Translations under genes and position numbers: made by a program
DNA from: CAWAPS01 sp963783945
GTDB taxonomy: Bacteria > Actinomycetota > Acidimicrobiia > Acidimicrobiales > Palsa-688
Length of the DNA: 64,000 nucleotides
NCBI GenBank assembly: GCA_963783945.1
Contig: CAWAPS010000002.1
Span: 620,001-684,000, forward strand
Direction of reading: 5' to 3'
The notes under the pieces: generated by a model
The model's input: only the letters and a program-made list of their open reading frames with translations
What the model was told of the DNA's origin: nothing
Database searches by the model: none
Shown here: positions 52,928 through 62,903 of the stretch, one piece after another
Position numbering within the stretch: position 1 is the first letter of the stretch
Layout of the letters: every line of letters starts with the position of its first letter

Positions 52928-53704
52928 GTGGCATTGGGAACCGCTTTGGCGACGCTTAAGAACGACTTTCGGCTCATGCTGCGCAGCCGCTGCTGCCTCG
53001 AGGTGGTTCGGATCCGCACCAACCCAGGCCAGCCCGAGACGCTCTTGGGTCTCCGTCTGGACCAGCTGTTCTCGAGTCTCGGCATCAACCTCGTGCTCGA
53101 CGTAGGAGCTCACGTCGGAGGGTACGCAGGTTTCCTCCGCCGAAACGGTTACACGGGGCGGATCATCTCCCTCGAACCGGTCGCGTCAAACTACGAGGTA
53201 TTGCAGAGAACGGCGCTTCGCGATGACCTGTGGGACACCCTCAACGTGGCTCTCGGCTCCGAGGAGGGCGAGAGCCAGATCAACGTGACCAACTCGACCG
53301 TCTTCAGCTCTTTCCATCAGCCGAACGACTACGCCGTGGGGGAGTTTGGCAACCACGCCGTGGTCGACCACGTAGAACGGGTTGTGGTCCGGCGCCTTGA
53401 CAACCTTCTCCCGGAGATCGTCGAGCCAGGCGAGCGGACGTTCCTGAAGATGGACACGCAAGGCTGGGATCTGGAGGTCCTCCGGGGGGCTTCGGGAGTC
53501 CTCGGCGACATCAAGGCCATCCAATCGGAGGTTTCCTTAGTTCCGATCTACGGGCACATGCCGAGCCTGCAAGCCTCCTTGGACCGCTTCCGGCAGCTGG
53601 GATTCTCCGTGGCCGGATTGTTTCCGGTGACCTACGACTCGAGCAACCGGGTCGTGGAGTTCGACTGCGTCTGCATCGCCGACACAGCCGACTCGGCAGC
53701 CTAG
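52928..53704 (+). CDS. FkbM-family methyltransferase
   Basis: A 258-residue protein from GTG 52928. FkbM signatures: NLVLDVGAHVGGYAGFLRRN (SAM site), GRIISLEPVASNYEVLQRTA, FLKMDTQGWDLEVLRGASGV and a late VVEFDCVCIA. These enzymes O-methylate sugars or polyketides and often sit in glycan clusters. Here no glycosyltransferase is adjacent, so the substrate is open. Confidence 0.9.
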   Translation: MALGTALATLKNDFRLMLRSRCCLEVVRIRTNPGQPETLLGLRLDQLFSSLGINLVLDVGAHVGGYAGFLRRNGYTGRIISLEPVASNYEVLQRTALRDDLWDTLNVALGSEEGESQINVTNSTVFSSFHQPNDYAVGEFGNHAVVDHVERVVVRRLDNLLPEIVEPGERTFLKMDTQGWDLEVLRGASGVLGDIKAIQSEVSLVPIYGHMPSLQASLDRFRQLGFSVAGLFPVTYDSSNRVVEFDCVCIADTADSAA

Positions 53705-53723
53705 CGATGGTTCGGATACGGGT

Positions 53724-54188
53724 TCAGTCCGACACCGCGTCGGACCTGCTGGTCACGATCATGACGACGCGGTCCTCCTCCAGCCGCCTGGCGACAGTGA
53801 GGAGGGACAGCCGTGACCCGGCATCCGCCCAGTGGAGATCCTCTACCACGACGGCCACGGGGCCTTTGTCCTGTAGCGCCGAGAAATGATCCAGGAGATC
53901 CATGCCGACTCGGAACGGGTCCATTCCCGCGGTCGGACCGAGCTGAGCGGCAACCATCAATGTTGCCTCGGAAGCAAGCTCATCGGCTTGGGCCCTCAGG
54001 AGCAGGTACTCCACGGGCAGACTGTGTAGGGCCTGGCGAACCAGAGTGGTCTTACCCGATCCGGCTTCGCCCTCCACCCAGACGACGGCCGACCGGGCAA
54101 GGGCCGCGTTCTGCACACGGTCCGCGATCGCCTTCAACTCGGCAGTACGTCCCACAAAGGCGGCGTTCTTGGCGGAGGCGTTCGTCAC
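53724..54188 (-). pseudogene. LuxR-type ATPase (AAA_16), N-terminal remnant
   Basis: GTG 54188 opens TNASAKNAAFVGRTAELKAI, with Walker A VEGEAGSGKTTLVRQAL and Walker B VAVVVEDLHWADAGSRL. The frame stops after VMIVTSRSDAVSD. Such regulators have about 900 residues with a C-terminal LuxR HTH, which is missing. The cut lies 20 bp from the FkbM gene end, so the two were probably joined by a deletion. Confidence 0.78.
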
Positions 54189-54464
54189 CGGCTTCAGGAT
54201 GTCACAGCTCGCAGCGCCGGTCGCTAGGCGCCAGCGTCGATGTCCGCACCGGAAACAATAGCCCAGGTCCCGTCGCACTGGCGGCGCAGAACTCGTTGGG
54301 AGCGGTTGTCCCGTTCGGGGATCTCGCCGCCACCGACGAGCTTCTGGCCGGCGACCCGAAGGTGCACTGACACCAGCACTACCTCCGGGGGTAACGAATG
54401 TCCGAGGGGCCTTGGACCTCGTCATCTCCTGGGAACGAGACCCCCCGACCACGTCGAAAACAGG

Positions 54465-55340
54465 TTACGAAACCACGGGCAAGCCTTCTTCGATCCTTAC
54501 GGTTGCGAGGCGCAGGCTCCTCGCCCCGCCTGGGTAGCCGATCTTGGTGGGCTGCCAACCGTGGTATGCCATCCACCGGTGCCCGGAGCCGTCGCTGAAC
54601 CACTCCTGTCCGCCCGGGCCGGCTACCGCGCTATCGGAGGTGAACCACGGCCCCGTCCTTGTCACTTTCGTGTAGGGTCCCAGCACGCTGGTGGCAGTCG
54701 CGTACCCGATGGAGTAGCGGTTCGTGTTCCACCAGTTAGCCGAGTAGAACAGGTAGTAGGCGTTCTCCTCGCGCACCAGGGAAGGGGCTTCGATGAGTGG
54801 GTCCTCCCAAGCCGCGTCGTAACCGAGCAGCCGGGTCGGCTCGCCGCGCAGCGTCATCCCGTCTTCCGCCAAGGGTTGGAGCCAGAGGCTGGAAGGTCGA
54901 TTGATGGCGTTGGAATCCGCCTTCCACAGCAAATAGGCGGTGCCGTCCCCGTCGACAAACGGGCTAGCGTCGATGGAGCCGCCCAGCGACAGCTGGTAGA
55001 TGAGCGGAGCGCTACTGGCGTCAACATACGGGCCGCCGGGAGCGGTGGAGTATCCGAGCGAGATGGCCTGGCGGCCCGCCTTCGGTTCCCGGACCGTGTA
55101 GAAGAGCACATAGCCCTGTTGCCGGGCCAGCACTGTCGGCGCCCATGTGAAGCCTCGGACGGCCCAGGAAGCAACGGCCGGCAACGCGTCAGGCTGAGTC
55201 TCCCAATGGAGCAGATCCTTCGAGCACATAACCTGGACATTCGTCGGACCGGCGTTGGTCGCGAAGGCGAAGTAGGTATCTCCTGCGTTCAGCACGAAGG
55301 GATCCGGGAAATCCCGAGGGTCGACAGGCGCTGCGCTCAT
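54465..55340 (-). CDS. Glycoside hydrolase family 43 protein
   Basis: About 291 residues from ATG 55340 (GTG 55367 also possible). Five-bladed propeller features with the three catalytic carboxylates: DPRDFPDPFVL (general base Asp), DASPFVDGDG (pKa modulator Asp) and LIEAPSLV (acid Glu). Substrates of the family are arabinans and xylans. No signal peptide is visible with either start, so it acts inside the cell or lost its leader. Confidence 0.85.
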   Translation of the reverse strand: MSAAPVDPRDFPDPFVLNAGDTYFAFATNAGPTNVQVMCSKDLLHWETQPDALPAVASWAVRGFTWAPTVLARQQGYVLFYTVREPKAGRQAISLGYSTAPGGPYVDASSAPLIYQLSLGGSIDASPFVDGDGTAYLLWKADSNAINRPSSLWLQPLAEDGMTLRGEPTRLLGYDAAWEDPLIEAPSLVREENAYYLFYSANWWNTNRYSIGYATATSVLGPYTKVTRTGPWFTSDSAVAGPGGQEWFSDGSGHRWMAYHGWQPTKIGYPGGARSLRLATVRIEEGLPVVS

Positions 55341-55612
55341 CCCCTGAATCGTGACACATTTCCACACGCGGCCGAACGGATCAGATCCACACCGTAGGAA
55401 CGGGTTGTTTCGCAGCTATGTCGCGCCCATGAACAGCGTGTTTCGGTGAGCGTCCCGGCTGTAGACCGCAGGCCTGAGAGCCGACACCGTTCGCCGGCTG
55501 CGCTCGATGGCCTTCGGAGCTCTCAGTTAGAGTCGCTCCTGAGTTGGGCGAATCTGAAATTGATGCCGAAATGGCAGGGCCCAACCTTCGGTGTTCTTGA
55601 CAGGGAGCAAAT

Positions 55613-57049
55613 GTGACTAGTGACAACACCGTGATGAACGCCCATGAGGACACCCATCAGAAGGCACTGCGAATAAACCTCGACTCACGGTGGTACGGCA
55701 CGGTTGCCGAGATCGGGGCTGGTCAAGAAGTAGCGCGATGGTTCTTTCATGTAGGCGGCGCGGCGGGAACCATAGCCAAGTCGATATCGGCCTACGATAT
55801 GGCAGTAAGCGACGCGATCTACGGGCAGGTTGACAGGTACGTCTCAGTTGGTCGCTTACAGGCAATGCTGGATTACGAGTATCAACTTGATGTCGAACGG
55901 CTAGGTGACAAGCGGGGTGACACGACTGCATTTTTCGCTTTCGCCAATACCGTCGTGGCCCGGAGCTTCAAGGGGAACAACGAGTGCCACGGCTGGATGG
56001 GACTCAAATTCCAGGCTCATCCCCGAGACGAGGCGAGTCAGATCGTCCTCCACGTTCGGATGCTGGATGTAGAGGCATCGCTGCAGCAAGAGGCCATCGG
56101 GATCGTCGGCATCAACCTGCTCCACGGTGCGTTCTTCTTGCACCACGAGCCGGAGGCGCTGGTCGAGAGCCTGCTGGACCGGCTGACCACCGGGCGGATC
56201 GAGATCGACATGATCGAATTTCGGGGCATCGAGTTCCGTCGAGTGGACAACCGGCTCATGGCGCTGAAGCTCGTGCAGTTAGGGTTGAGCGGAGTGGCCA
56301 TGTTCGGCCCGGACCAAGCGGTGCTGCAGCCGAGCGAAGCACTGAGGAAGAAAGCGATTCTCGTCGAGCGCGGAAGCTTCCGGCCCACCACGTTGGTCAA
56401 CGTCGACATGCTCTCCTCCGCGGTGGCCAAGTTCGAGGCCGATCCCGCAGTCTCCGGGAAGCCCGTCCTTCCCATCGCAGAGCTAACCATGCGCAACCTT
56501 CTGGCTGGAGGAGACGATGTCGACCGTCAGGACTTCCTGGCTCGAGCCGACCTGCTCGCCGCCTGCGGGATGACGGTACTCATATCTGACTACTTCGAGT
56601 ACTACCGTTTGGCCACATATATCGCGGCGCGCACGACCGAACGTATCGGAATCGTGATGGGAACCCCCAGCCTCATAGAACTCTTCGACGAGAAATATTA
56701 CACCCAACTTCCAGGAGGGATCCTGGAGAGCTTTGGTCGACTGTTCAAAAACGACCTGCGAATCTACGTGTATCCCTTGCAACGTAGCCAGGGTGAACCG
56801 TTGCAGACAGTTGACAATATTGAGGTGGAAGCCTCTTTGCGGCCTCTCTATGACTATCTTGCGATGCGGGGTAGCTTTGTTCCCTTGGACAACTACCGTC
56901 CCGAGTACCTGCAGATCTTTAGCCGGGACGTCCTCCACAAGATCGCTGAAGGCGACAGCATCTGGGAGTCGATGGTCCCTCCGGCCGTAGCCGAGCTCAT
57001 ACGACAGAAGGGGTTCTTCGGCTACTCCAGAGACAAGGTGAACTTCTGA
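55613..57049 (+). CDS. Conserved 478-aa protein of unknown function
   Basis: GTG 55613 with GGGAGCA upstream. The N-terminus ALRINLDSRWYGTVAEIGAG, QEVARWFFHVGGAAGTIAKS and AYDMAVSDAIYG is strongly patterned and recurs, to my memory, in bacterial proteins of about 480 residues often mis-named TonB-dependent receptor. There is no beta-barrel, signal peptide or membrane helix. The C-terminal half has mixed helices (ISDYFEYYRLATYIAARTTE). It precedes type III glutamine synthetase in the same direction (200 bp gap). Function unknown. Confidence 0.75.
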   Translation: MTSDNTVMNAHEDTHQKALRINLDSRWYGTVAEIGAGQEVARWFFHVGGAAGTIAKSISAYDMAVSDAIYGQVDRYVSVGRLQAMLDYEYQLDVERLGDKRGDTTAFFAFANTVVARSFKGNNECHGWMGLKFQAHPRDEASQIVLHVRMLDVEASLQQEAIGIVGINLLHGAFFLHHEPEALVESLLDRLTTGRIEIDMIEFRGIEFRRVDNRLMALKLVQLGLSGVAMFGPDQAVLQPSEALRKKAILVERGSFRPTTLVNVDMLSSAVAKFEADPAVSGKPVLPIAELTMRNLLAGGDDVDRQDFLARADLLAACGMTVLISDYFEYYRLATYIAARTTERIGIVMGTPSLIELFDEKYYTQLPGGILESFGRLFKNDLRIYVYPLQRSQGEPLQTVDNIEVEASLRPLYDYLAMRGSFVPLDNYRPEYLQIFSRDVLHKIAEGDSIWESMVPPAVAELIRQKGFFGYSRDKVNF

Positions 57050-57250
57050 CCCTGTGGTGATCCGTCTGGGGCGGACGTCTTTCTGCCCGCCCGGGGCGAG
57101 GCAAAACCGACGATGTTCACACTCTCGAAATGATCTCGCGACAATCGCTGTCTACGGTTTGAGGGTCGGGGGCCGTCCGTCGTACCACCTGGACGGCTAC
57201 GGCTACCCCAATCGGATCCCAACCAGATAGCGATGCGTAGAGGAGGCAAG

Positions 57251-59428
57251 ATGAGCGGCAGCCAGTCCCGCCTGCAAGCCGTCGGGGCGGTCAAGAACTA
57301 CAGCCCCCCCGAGGAGAGCTTTTCGAAGGCGGAGAAGCCGGGTGAAGTGTTCGGGCAGAACGTCTTCACCAAGGGGGTCATGAAGTCGCGGCTTCCCAAG
57401 GCGGTGTTCAAGTCGCTGGTGGACACGATCGACCATTCCAAGCCTCTCGACCCGGCGGTGGCGGACGTGGTCGCCGCAGCCATGAAGGACTGGGCCATGG
57501 AGAAGGGCGCGACCCACTACGCCCACGTCTTCTACCCCCTGACCCACCTCACCGCGGAGAAGCACGACAGCTTCCTCGAGCCGAGCGGCGACGGCGCCTC
57601 CATCGCGGAGTTCGCCGGCAAGACGCTGACGCAGGGTGAGCCCGACGCGTCGAGTTTCCCGAACGGCGGCCTGCGCAACACCTTCGAAGCCCGCGGATAC
57701 ACGGGCTGGGATGTCACCAGCCCGGCGTACATCCTCGAGAATCCAAACGGGAACACCCTCTGCATCCCGACGGTATTCATATCTATGACCGGCGAGGCGC
57801 TCGATCACAAGACTCCGCTGCTACGCTCGCAGCAGGCCATGGCGACCCAGGCGGAGCGGGTGCTGCGCCTGTTCGGGCACGCCAACCCGGACGCGGTGGT
57901 CTCGTTCGCCGGCGCCGAGCAGGAGTACTTCCTGGTCGACCGCAGCTTCTTCCTCGCCCGCCCCGACCTCCTCAATGCCGGACGAACCCTCTTCGGGGCC
58001 AATGCGCCCAAAGGCCAGGAATTCGACGACCACTACTTCGGGGCCATTCCCGAACGGGTTCTATCTTTCATGCTCGATTGCGAGCGAGAGCTGTTCAAGC
58101 TCGGGATACCGGCCAAGACGAGGCACAACGAGGTCGCCCCGGGGCAGTTCGAGATCGCGCCGATGTTCGAGCGTTCCAACGTGGCCGCCGACCATCAGCA
58201 GCTGCTCATGACGACCTTGAAGCGGGTGGCCCAGAAGCACGGTATGGAGTGCCTGTTCCACGAGAAGCCATTCGAGGGGATCAACGGTTCCGGCAAGCAC
58301 GTCAACTTCTCCTTGGGCAACTCGACCCAGGGAAATCTCCTCCTTCCCGGAGACACTCCTCACGACAACGCCCAATTCCTCATCTTCTGCGCCGCGGTCA
58401 TCCGGGCCGTGCACAAGTACGGGGGGCTGCTGCGGGCTTCGGTCGCATCGGCCAGCAACGACCACCGCCTGGGCGCCAACGAGGCGCCTCCTGCGATCAT
58501 CTCCATCTTCCTCGGCGAGCAACTGGCTGATCTGTTCGACCAGATCGCCAAGGGTGGCGCCAAGAGCTCGAAAACGAATGGCCATCTCTCCATCGGCGCC
58601 GACACCCTTCCGGTCCTGCCGACCGACCCTGGGGACAGAAACCGGACCAGTCCTTTCGCCTTCACCGGCAACCGCTTCGAGTTCCGCGCCCCCGGCTCGC
58701 TGCAGTCGATCGCCGGACCGATGGTCACCATCAACACCATCCTGGCTGAGGCCCTCGACTACATCGCCACCGGACTGGAAGCACTGATGGCCGACGGGGT
58801 CGATTTCAACGCCGCGGTACAGAACGTGCTGGAGGAGATCATCACCGTCCACGGCAGCATCATCTTCAACGGGGACGGCTACTCCGCGGACTGGCCGATC
58901 GAGGCGGAGGCGAGAGGTCTTCCCAACCTCCGCACGACGGTCGACGCCCTCCCCGAGCTGATCTCCGAGGAGTCGATGGACCTCTTCAGTCGGTACGGGG
59001 TCTTCAACCACCGGGAGATGCACAGCCGCTATGAGATTGCCATGGAGCAGTACATCCTCAGCGTTGGCGTCGAGGCCCGCCTGACTCTGGAGATCGCCCG
59101 GACTGTGATTCTGCCCGCCGCCCTGCGCTACCAGACGGAGCTGGCGACCAATGTGGCCAGCCTGCGGAACATCGGCGTCGAGACCGACACCAGCATGCTC
59201 GACCAGGTCTCCGTTTCGATCCAGGCTCTGCAGGAAGGGATACGCAGGCTGAGGGAAGAGATCGGCCACGACCACGAAGGCCCAGCCGAGGCACAGGCGT
59301 CTCATATTCAGCACGAGGACCTGCCGGCCATGGGCGCAGTACGAGCCGCGGCCGACGAGCTCGAGAGCCTGGTGGCCGACGACCTGTGGCCCCTCGCCAC
59401 CTACCAGGAGATGCTTTTCATCCTGTAG
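57251..59428 (+). CDS. glnN: Glutamine synthetase type III
   Basis: A 725-residue protein from ATG 57251 behind AGAGGAGG; the length is typical of GSIII. Signatures: FAGAEQEYFLVDRSFF, TRHNEVAPGQFEIAPMFE, GINGSGKHVNFSLGNSTQ, SNDHRLGANEAPPAIISIFL and FTGNRFEFRAPGS, followed by the long GSIII C-terminal helical region. It makes glutamine from glutamate, ammonia and ATP. Monocistronic; an additional GS to the usual GSI/GSII set. Confidence 0.95.
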   Translation: MSGSQSRLQAVGAVKNYSPPEESFSKAEKPGEVFGQNVFTKGVMKSRLPKAVFKSLVDTIDHSKPLDPAVADVVAAAMKDWAMEKGATHYAHVFYPLTHLTAEKHDSFLEPSGDGASIAEFAGKTLTQGEPDASSFPNGGLRNTFEARGYTGWDVTSPAYILENPNGNTLCIPTVFISMTGEALDHKTPLLRSQQAMATQAERVLRLFGHANPDAVVSFAGAEQEYFLVDRSFFLARPDLLNAGRTLFGANAPKGQEFDDHYFGAIPERVLSFMLDCERELFKLGIPAKTRHNEVAPGQFEIAPMFERSNVAADHQQLLMTTLKRVAQKHGMECLFHEKPFEGINGSGKHVNFSLGNSTQGNLLLPGDTPHDNAQFLIFCAAVIRAVHKYGGLLRASVASASNDHRLGANEAPPAIISIFLGEQLADLFDQIAKGGAKSSKTNGHLSIGADTLPVLPTDPGDRNRTSPFAFTGNRFEFRAPGSLQSIAGPMVTINTILAEALDYIATGLEALMADGVDFNAAVQNVLEEIITVHGSIIFNGDGYSADWPIEAEARGLPNLRTTVDALPELISEESMDLFSRYGVFNHREMHSRYEIAMEQYILSVGVEARLTLEIARTVILPAALRYQTELATNVASLRNIGVETDTSMLDQVSVSIQALQEGIRRLREEIGHDHEGPAEAQASHIQHEDLPAMGAVRAAADELESLVADDLWPLATYQEMLFIL

Positions 59429-59594
59429 CTGCCCGTGAAGCCGGGTCGAGACCGTCTAGGTGTAGAAGGCGGCCAGCCGGCGATTGACGGTCCTGCGCAT
59501 CATTCTCTGATGTGGGAGGTGGCGTTGTGCCATCTCCTACCAGGGCGCTACCTTCGGGCGAACGGAGCTTCTTGCCCGCGAGGAGGGTGTAACC

Positions 59595-61067
59595 ATGCCT
59601 GAAAGGATCACAAAGGCTTTCCCGGTTTTCGACTGCGATGCTCATATCAACGACCCGCTGCCTATCTGGGACTACGTGCCCGAGTCGAAAAAGGAGCTGG
59701 TACGCCAGACCTACTGGCGGGACGAAACCCAGGCGTGGCTCAACCGCGACACGCCGGTCTTCGGCGGCGGCGGAAAGACAGGGAACGGCTTCGGTGGTGT
59801 CTACAACCCGGTCTGTATTGCCGGTCCGCAGATGAACAAGAAGATCATGCGGAAGCTGAACTCACTGGCCCCGCTGTCCGACGAGCAGAGCCGGTACCTC
59901 CACCACGACGGCGCCCTCGAGGGCACCGCTCGCCTCAAGGACATGGATCTCATGGGCATCGATCAGGTTCTGGTGATCCCGTCGATGATCATCATGTACC
60001 TGCCCTTCGCCAGGAGTGCAGAAGGCGTCGACGCATTCTGCCAGGCTTACAACGACTTCCTGCTCGACTGGTGCGCCGACGCGCCAGACCGTCTGTTCGG
60101 TGCGGCCCTCTTGCCCATTCTTGATCCGGTTCGGACGGCGAAGGAGATCGTGCGGGCGCGGGAGCTTGGTCACCGCGTTGGCCTGATCCGTCCGATCGAC
60201 GCGCAGGGGAAGTACCCCAACGAGCTGGGCGAGGCGATGCGCCGGGGCGGTGGCGGCGAGGGCCACGACGACGTCTTCCGCGCGTTTGAGGACACAGGCA
60301 TGGTGCTCGGGATGCATACCTTTCTGCCCTCGTTCGGCATGGCCCATCCGCTCGGTGATGACTTCCTGTTCGCACCTGGTGACCTCTTCCCGCACGCCGG
60401 CGTCGACGGGCAGACGTTCTCTTTCGTCCACGAGATGCAGTCGTGGCTGGCTCAGGTCCTGCTCTCCGGTTTCCTGGACCGCTACGACCGGCTCAAGATG
60501 GCGATCTACGAATCGAACGCCGAGTGGCTCACCGTCGTGCTCGAAAACGCCGACCGGGTCTTCAAGCTCTACGCCAGCGAGCGACCGGCGAAAAGCGACC
60601 GGCTTCCGTCCGAGGCCTTCTATGAGCAGTGCGTGATCGGCTTCGAGTCAGATGAGATCTCGGTGTTTCGCCAATGGAAGGAGTTTGAGGACATCGGCAT
60701 CTGGGCTTCGGACGCATATCACATCGACGGCGCCGACGCCTGGTCGGCCATCAGCAGCATGACCGCCTCTGGCGTGCCCGAGGGTGTTCAGGCCAAGCTG
60801 ATGGGGGAAAATGCCCGACGGTTCTACGGCATCGAGCCGAAGGTGTACACCAGCGAGGAGCCCGGCCCGATCGACCGTCCGCCATGGTTTCCGCAGGGTA
60901 CCGAGCTCGACAAGTGGGCCGATCTTGTCGCCCATCCCCGCGAGAACGACGCCAGGCTCAAGGAGCTGGGGCTCGACTTCGAGACCCAGTTGGCCAAGCG
61001 TATGGGGCGCATGCAGGAGCTCCGCGCCGCGACGGGCGGCGAGTCGGACCTTCAGGGCGCATACTGA
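59595..61067 (+). CDS. Amidohydrolase-2 family metal-dependent hydrolase (A)
   Basis: A 490-residue protein from ATG 59595 after GAGGAGGGTG. VFDCDAHINDPLPIWDYVPE carries the first metal site (DAH). A TIM-barrel follows with DLMGIDQVLVIPSM, GMHTFLPSFGMAHP and the final WASDAYHIDGAD with the catalytic Asp. Members are decarboxylases and hydrolases (ACMSD-like). Overlaps the next gene by TGATG; both act perhaps on one substrate or form a complex. Confidence 0.85.
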   Translation: MPERITKAFPVFDCDAHINDPLPIWDYVPESKKELVRQTYWRDETQAWLNRDTPVFGGGGKTGNGFGGVYNPVCIAGPQMNKKIMRKLNSLAPLSDEQSRYLHHDGALEGTARLKDMDLMGIDQVLVIPSMIIMYLPFARSAEGVDAFCQAYNDFLLDWCADAPDRLFGAALLPILDPVRTAKEIVRARELGHRVGLIRPIDAQGKYPNELGEAMRRGGGGEGHDDVFRAFEDTGMVLGMHTFLPSFGMAHPLGDDFLFAPGDLFPHAGVDGQTFSFVHEMQSWLAQVLLSGFLDRYDRLKMAIYESNAEWLTVVLENADRVFKLYASERPAKSDRLPSEAFYEQCVIGFESDEISVFRQWKEFEDIGIWASDAYHIDGADAWSAISSMTASGVPEGVQAKLMGENARRFYGIEPKVYTSEEPGPIDRPPWFPQGTELDKWADLVAHPRENDARLKELGLDFETQLAKRMGRMQELRAATGGESDLQGAY

Positions 61068-62299
61068 TGGCTGGCGTCGTTGACATCGACAGTCACGTGT
61101 TTGAGCCGCCCGCGGTCTGGGATGACTACATCCCGCCGGCCGATCGTGAGCTCGCGATCCGGGCCTTCCATTACCGCCTCGATCGCGAGGGCAACGAGGC
61201 AATAGTCCTCAACGGCCGGCCGGCAAGGTCCATGAACCGATCGAAGATCGTTCGACAGGCGGTTTGGCGGCCTGGAATGCGCCCGGAAGACATTGGCCGT
61301 CTCGACCCTCGGATGTTCCAACCTTTGAACCCCGGGGCCTCCGATCCCAAGGCTCGCCTGGCCGACCTCGACCTGATGGGGATAGCCCAGCAGGTGGTGT
61401 TTCCGACGCTGTTCGGCGAGTACCTTCCCCAGGTCACGGACCCGGAGGCCGCCGTGGTCCTTGCCCGCGCTTACAACGACTGGGTGGCCGATTTCGCCGC
61501 GGCCGGCGAGGGGCGGCTGTACGTGGCGGCCATCCTGCCGATGCAGCGCCCGGACCTCGCCCTGGCCGAGCTCGAGCGCATCGCGGCGAAGGGCCTCAAG
61601 ACGGTGATGATCCGCCCGAGCTTCTACAAGCTCGACGCTGAAGGCTTCGGGTCGATGCCGATCGACCCAGCCGCGGCCGACGCGGAACGGCTTTTCTTCG
61701 TGGAGGACAGGCCCTTCAGGCCGGTCTGGGAAAGGGCGGACGAGCTCGGGCTGGTCGCCTGCGTGCACCCATTTCTGGGCATCACCGGACCTGACACCAT
61801 CAGCTCAGGCGGCTTCACCGAGCGGGTGTCAGCCAGGCTCGGCGTGCATCACACCGTCACCGAGCCGATCGCCTATATCCAGGACGCCGACCTCTTCGTC
61901 ACCGCTGCGCTGTTTCACGGCCTGCTGGAGGATCTCCCTGGCCTCAAGCTCGCCGTCCTGCATGCCGGCTGCACATGGGTACCGCTCGCCCTGGAGAAAT
62001 GCGAAACGTTCTTGTGGATCGGAGAGGGCCTTCCGACGGCACCGGTGTGCCTCAACCCCGAGGAGGTGTGGGAGCGCCATCCGTTGGTCGTCAGCTTCGA
62101 CAGCTGGGAGAAGTCGGTCGCCCGGATTCCCGACATCCTTGGGACCAAGGCGGCGTGGGGCAGCCGATACCCGCACCACGACGCGGCCGAGCCGGACGAG
62201 GCCACGTCGATGCTCGCCGAGCACAACGTCGACGACGCCACTGTGGAAGCGCTGATGGGTGGTCACGCCAGGGCGTTGTTCGGCATGGACTCGCCGTAG
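61067..62299 (+). CDS. Amidohydrolase-2 family protein (B), altered last motif
   Basis: A 410-residue protein from ATG 61067. VVDIDSHVFEPPAVWDDYIP has the DSH metal site; LDLMGIAQQVVFPTLFGEYL, GLKTVMIRPSFYKLD and LKLAVLHAGCTWVPLALEK follow. The last motif reads WGSRYPHHDA: Arg stands where the family normally has the catalytic Asp (S-D-x-P-H). The paralog A keeps Asp. B may be a non-catalytic partner or use another residue. Confidence 0.82.
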   Translation: MAGVVDIDSHVFEPPAVWDDYIPPADRELAIRAFHYRLDREGNEAIVLNGRPARSMNRSKIVRQAVWRPGMRPEDIGRLDPRMFQPLNPGASDPKARLADLDLMGIAQQVVFPTLFGEYLPQVTDPEAAVVLARAYNDWVADFAAAGEGRLYVAAILPMQRPDLALAELERIAAKGLKTVMIRPSFYKLDAEGFGSMPIDPAAADAERLFFVEDRPFRPVWERADELGLVACVHPFLGITGPDTISSGGFTERVSARLGVHHTVTEPIAYIQDADLFVTAALFHGLLEDLPGLKLAVLHAGCTWVPLALEKCETFLWIGEGLPTAPVCLNPEEVWERHPLVVSFDSWEKSVARIPDILGTKAAWGSRYPHHDAAEPDEATSMLAEHNVDDATVEALMGGHARALFGMDSP

Positions 62300-62319
62300 T
62301 TCCGTTCCCCACCCGCCGG

Positions 62320-62889
62320 TCATGACGGGCTTACGCTTACCTTGTAGTGGAGGTGGACGACTCCGCTTCGGAAGCGGTGCTCGTCCAGGAGTTCCAGCGG
62401 GACGCGAACGTCATCCGGCAGCGCCCGCTTTCCGCCACCGACGACGATCGGGCCGAGGAACAGGTGGCATTCGTCGACCAAGCCTGCGGCTAGCCCCTGG
62501 CCCCCGAGCTCTGCCCCGCCAACCGTGATGTCGCGGGTCGAGGACTCCTTGAGCTTCTTGATCGCCGCAGGCTCAAAAGCGCGTTCGATGCGCGTGCGCG
62601 CGCTGGCCGGCGTCTGGAGCGTCTTTGAGTACACGATCTTTTCCGCCGCCCGCCAGAGCTTCGCGAAGTCCCGGGATGCCGGGGATTCATCGCCGCCCGT
62701 TCCCACGGTCTCCCAGTAAACCATCGTCTCGTACATCCGGCGCCCGTAGAGGTACGTGCCGATCGGCCGCTCAAGATCGTTGATGAACGCGTGCACCTCG
62801 TCATCGGGTGCCGCCCACTCGAAATTGCCGTGCTTGTCCTCGATGTAGCCGTCGAGGGATGCGATAGCGGAGTAGATCAGCTTGGCCAC
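62320..62889 (-). CDS. Dihydrofolate reductase-like (RibD C-terminal) protein
   Basis: GTG 62889 lies six bases after GGAGG and gives a 189-residue protein starting AKLIYSAIASLDGYIEDKHG, the normal start. GTYLYGRRMYETMVYWETVG and DITVGGAELGGQGLAAGLVD, ECHLFLGPIVVGGGKRALPD follow. The group reduces pterins, pyrimidines or other NADPH-dependent substrates; many members are uncharacterised. The frame is open far upstream, but that part is non-coding. Confidence 0.88.
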   Translation of the reverse strand: MAKLIYSAIASLDGYIEDKHGNFEWAAPDDEVHAFINDLERPIGTYLYGRRMYETMVYWETVGTGGDESPASRDFAKLWRAAEKIVYSKTLQTPASARTRIERAFEPAAIKKLKESSTRDITVGGAELGGQGLAAGLVDECHLFLGPIVVGGGKRALPDDVRVPLELLDEHRFRSGVVHLHYKVSVSPS

Positions 62890-62903
62890 GTCAACCTCCA
62901 TCG

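Noticed and set aside
53813..54370. A plus-strand frame of 185 codons
   Set aside because: It is antisense to the ATPase remnant over most of its length, and its C-terminal part has no recognisable homology.
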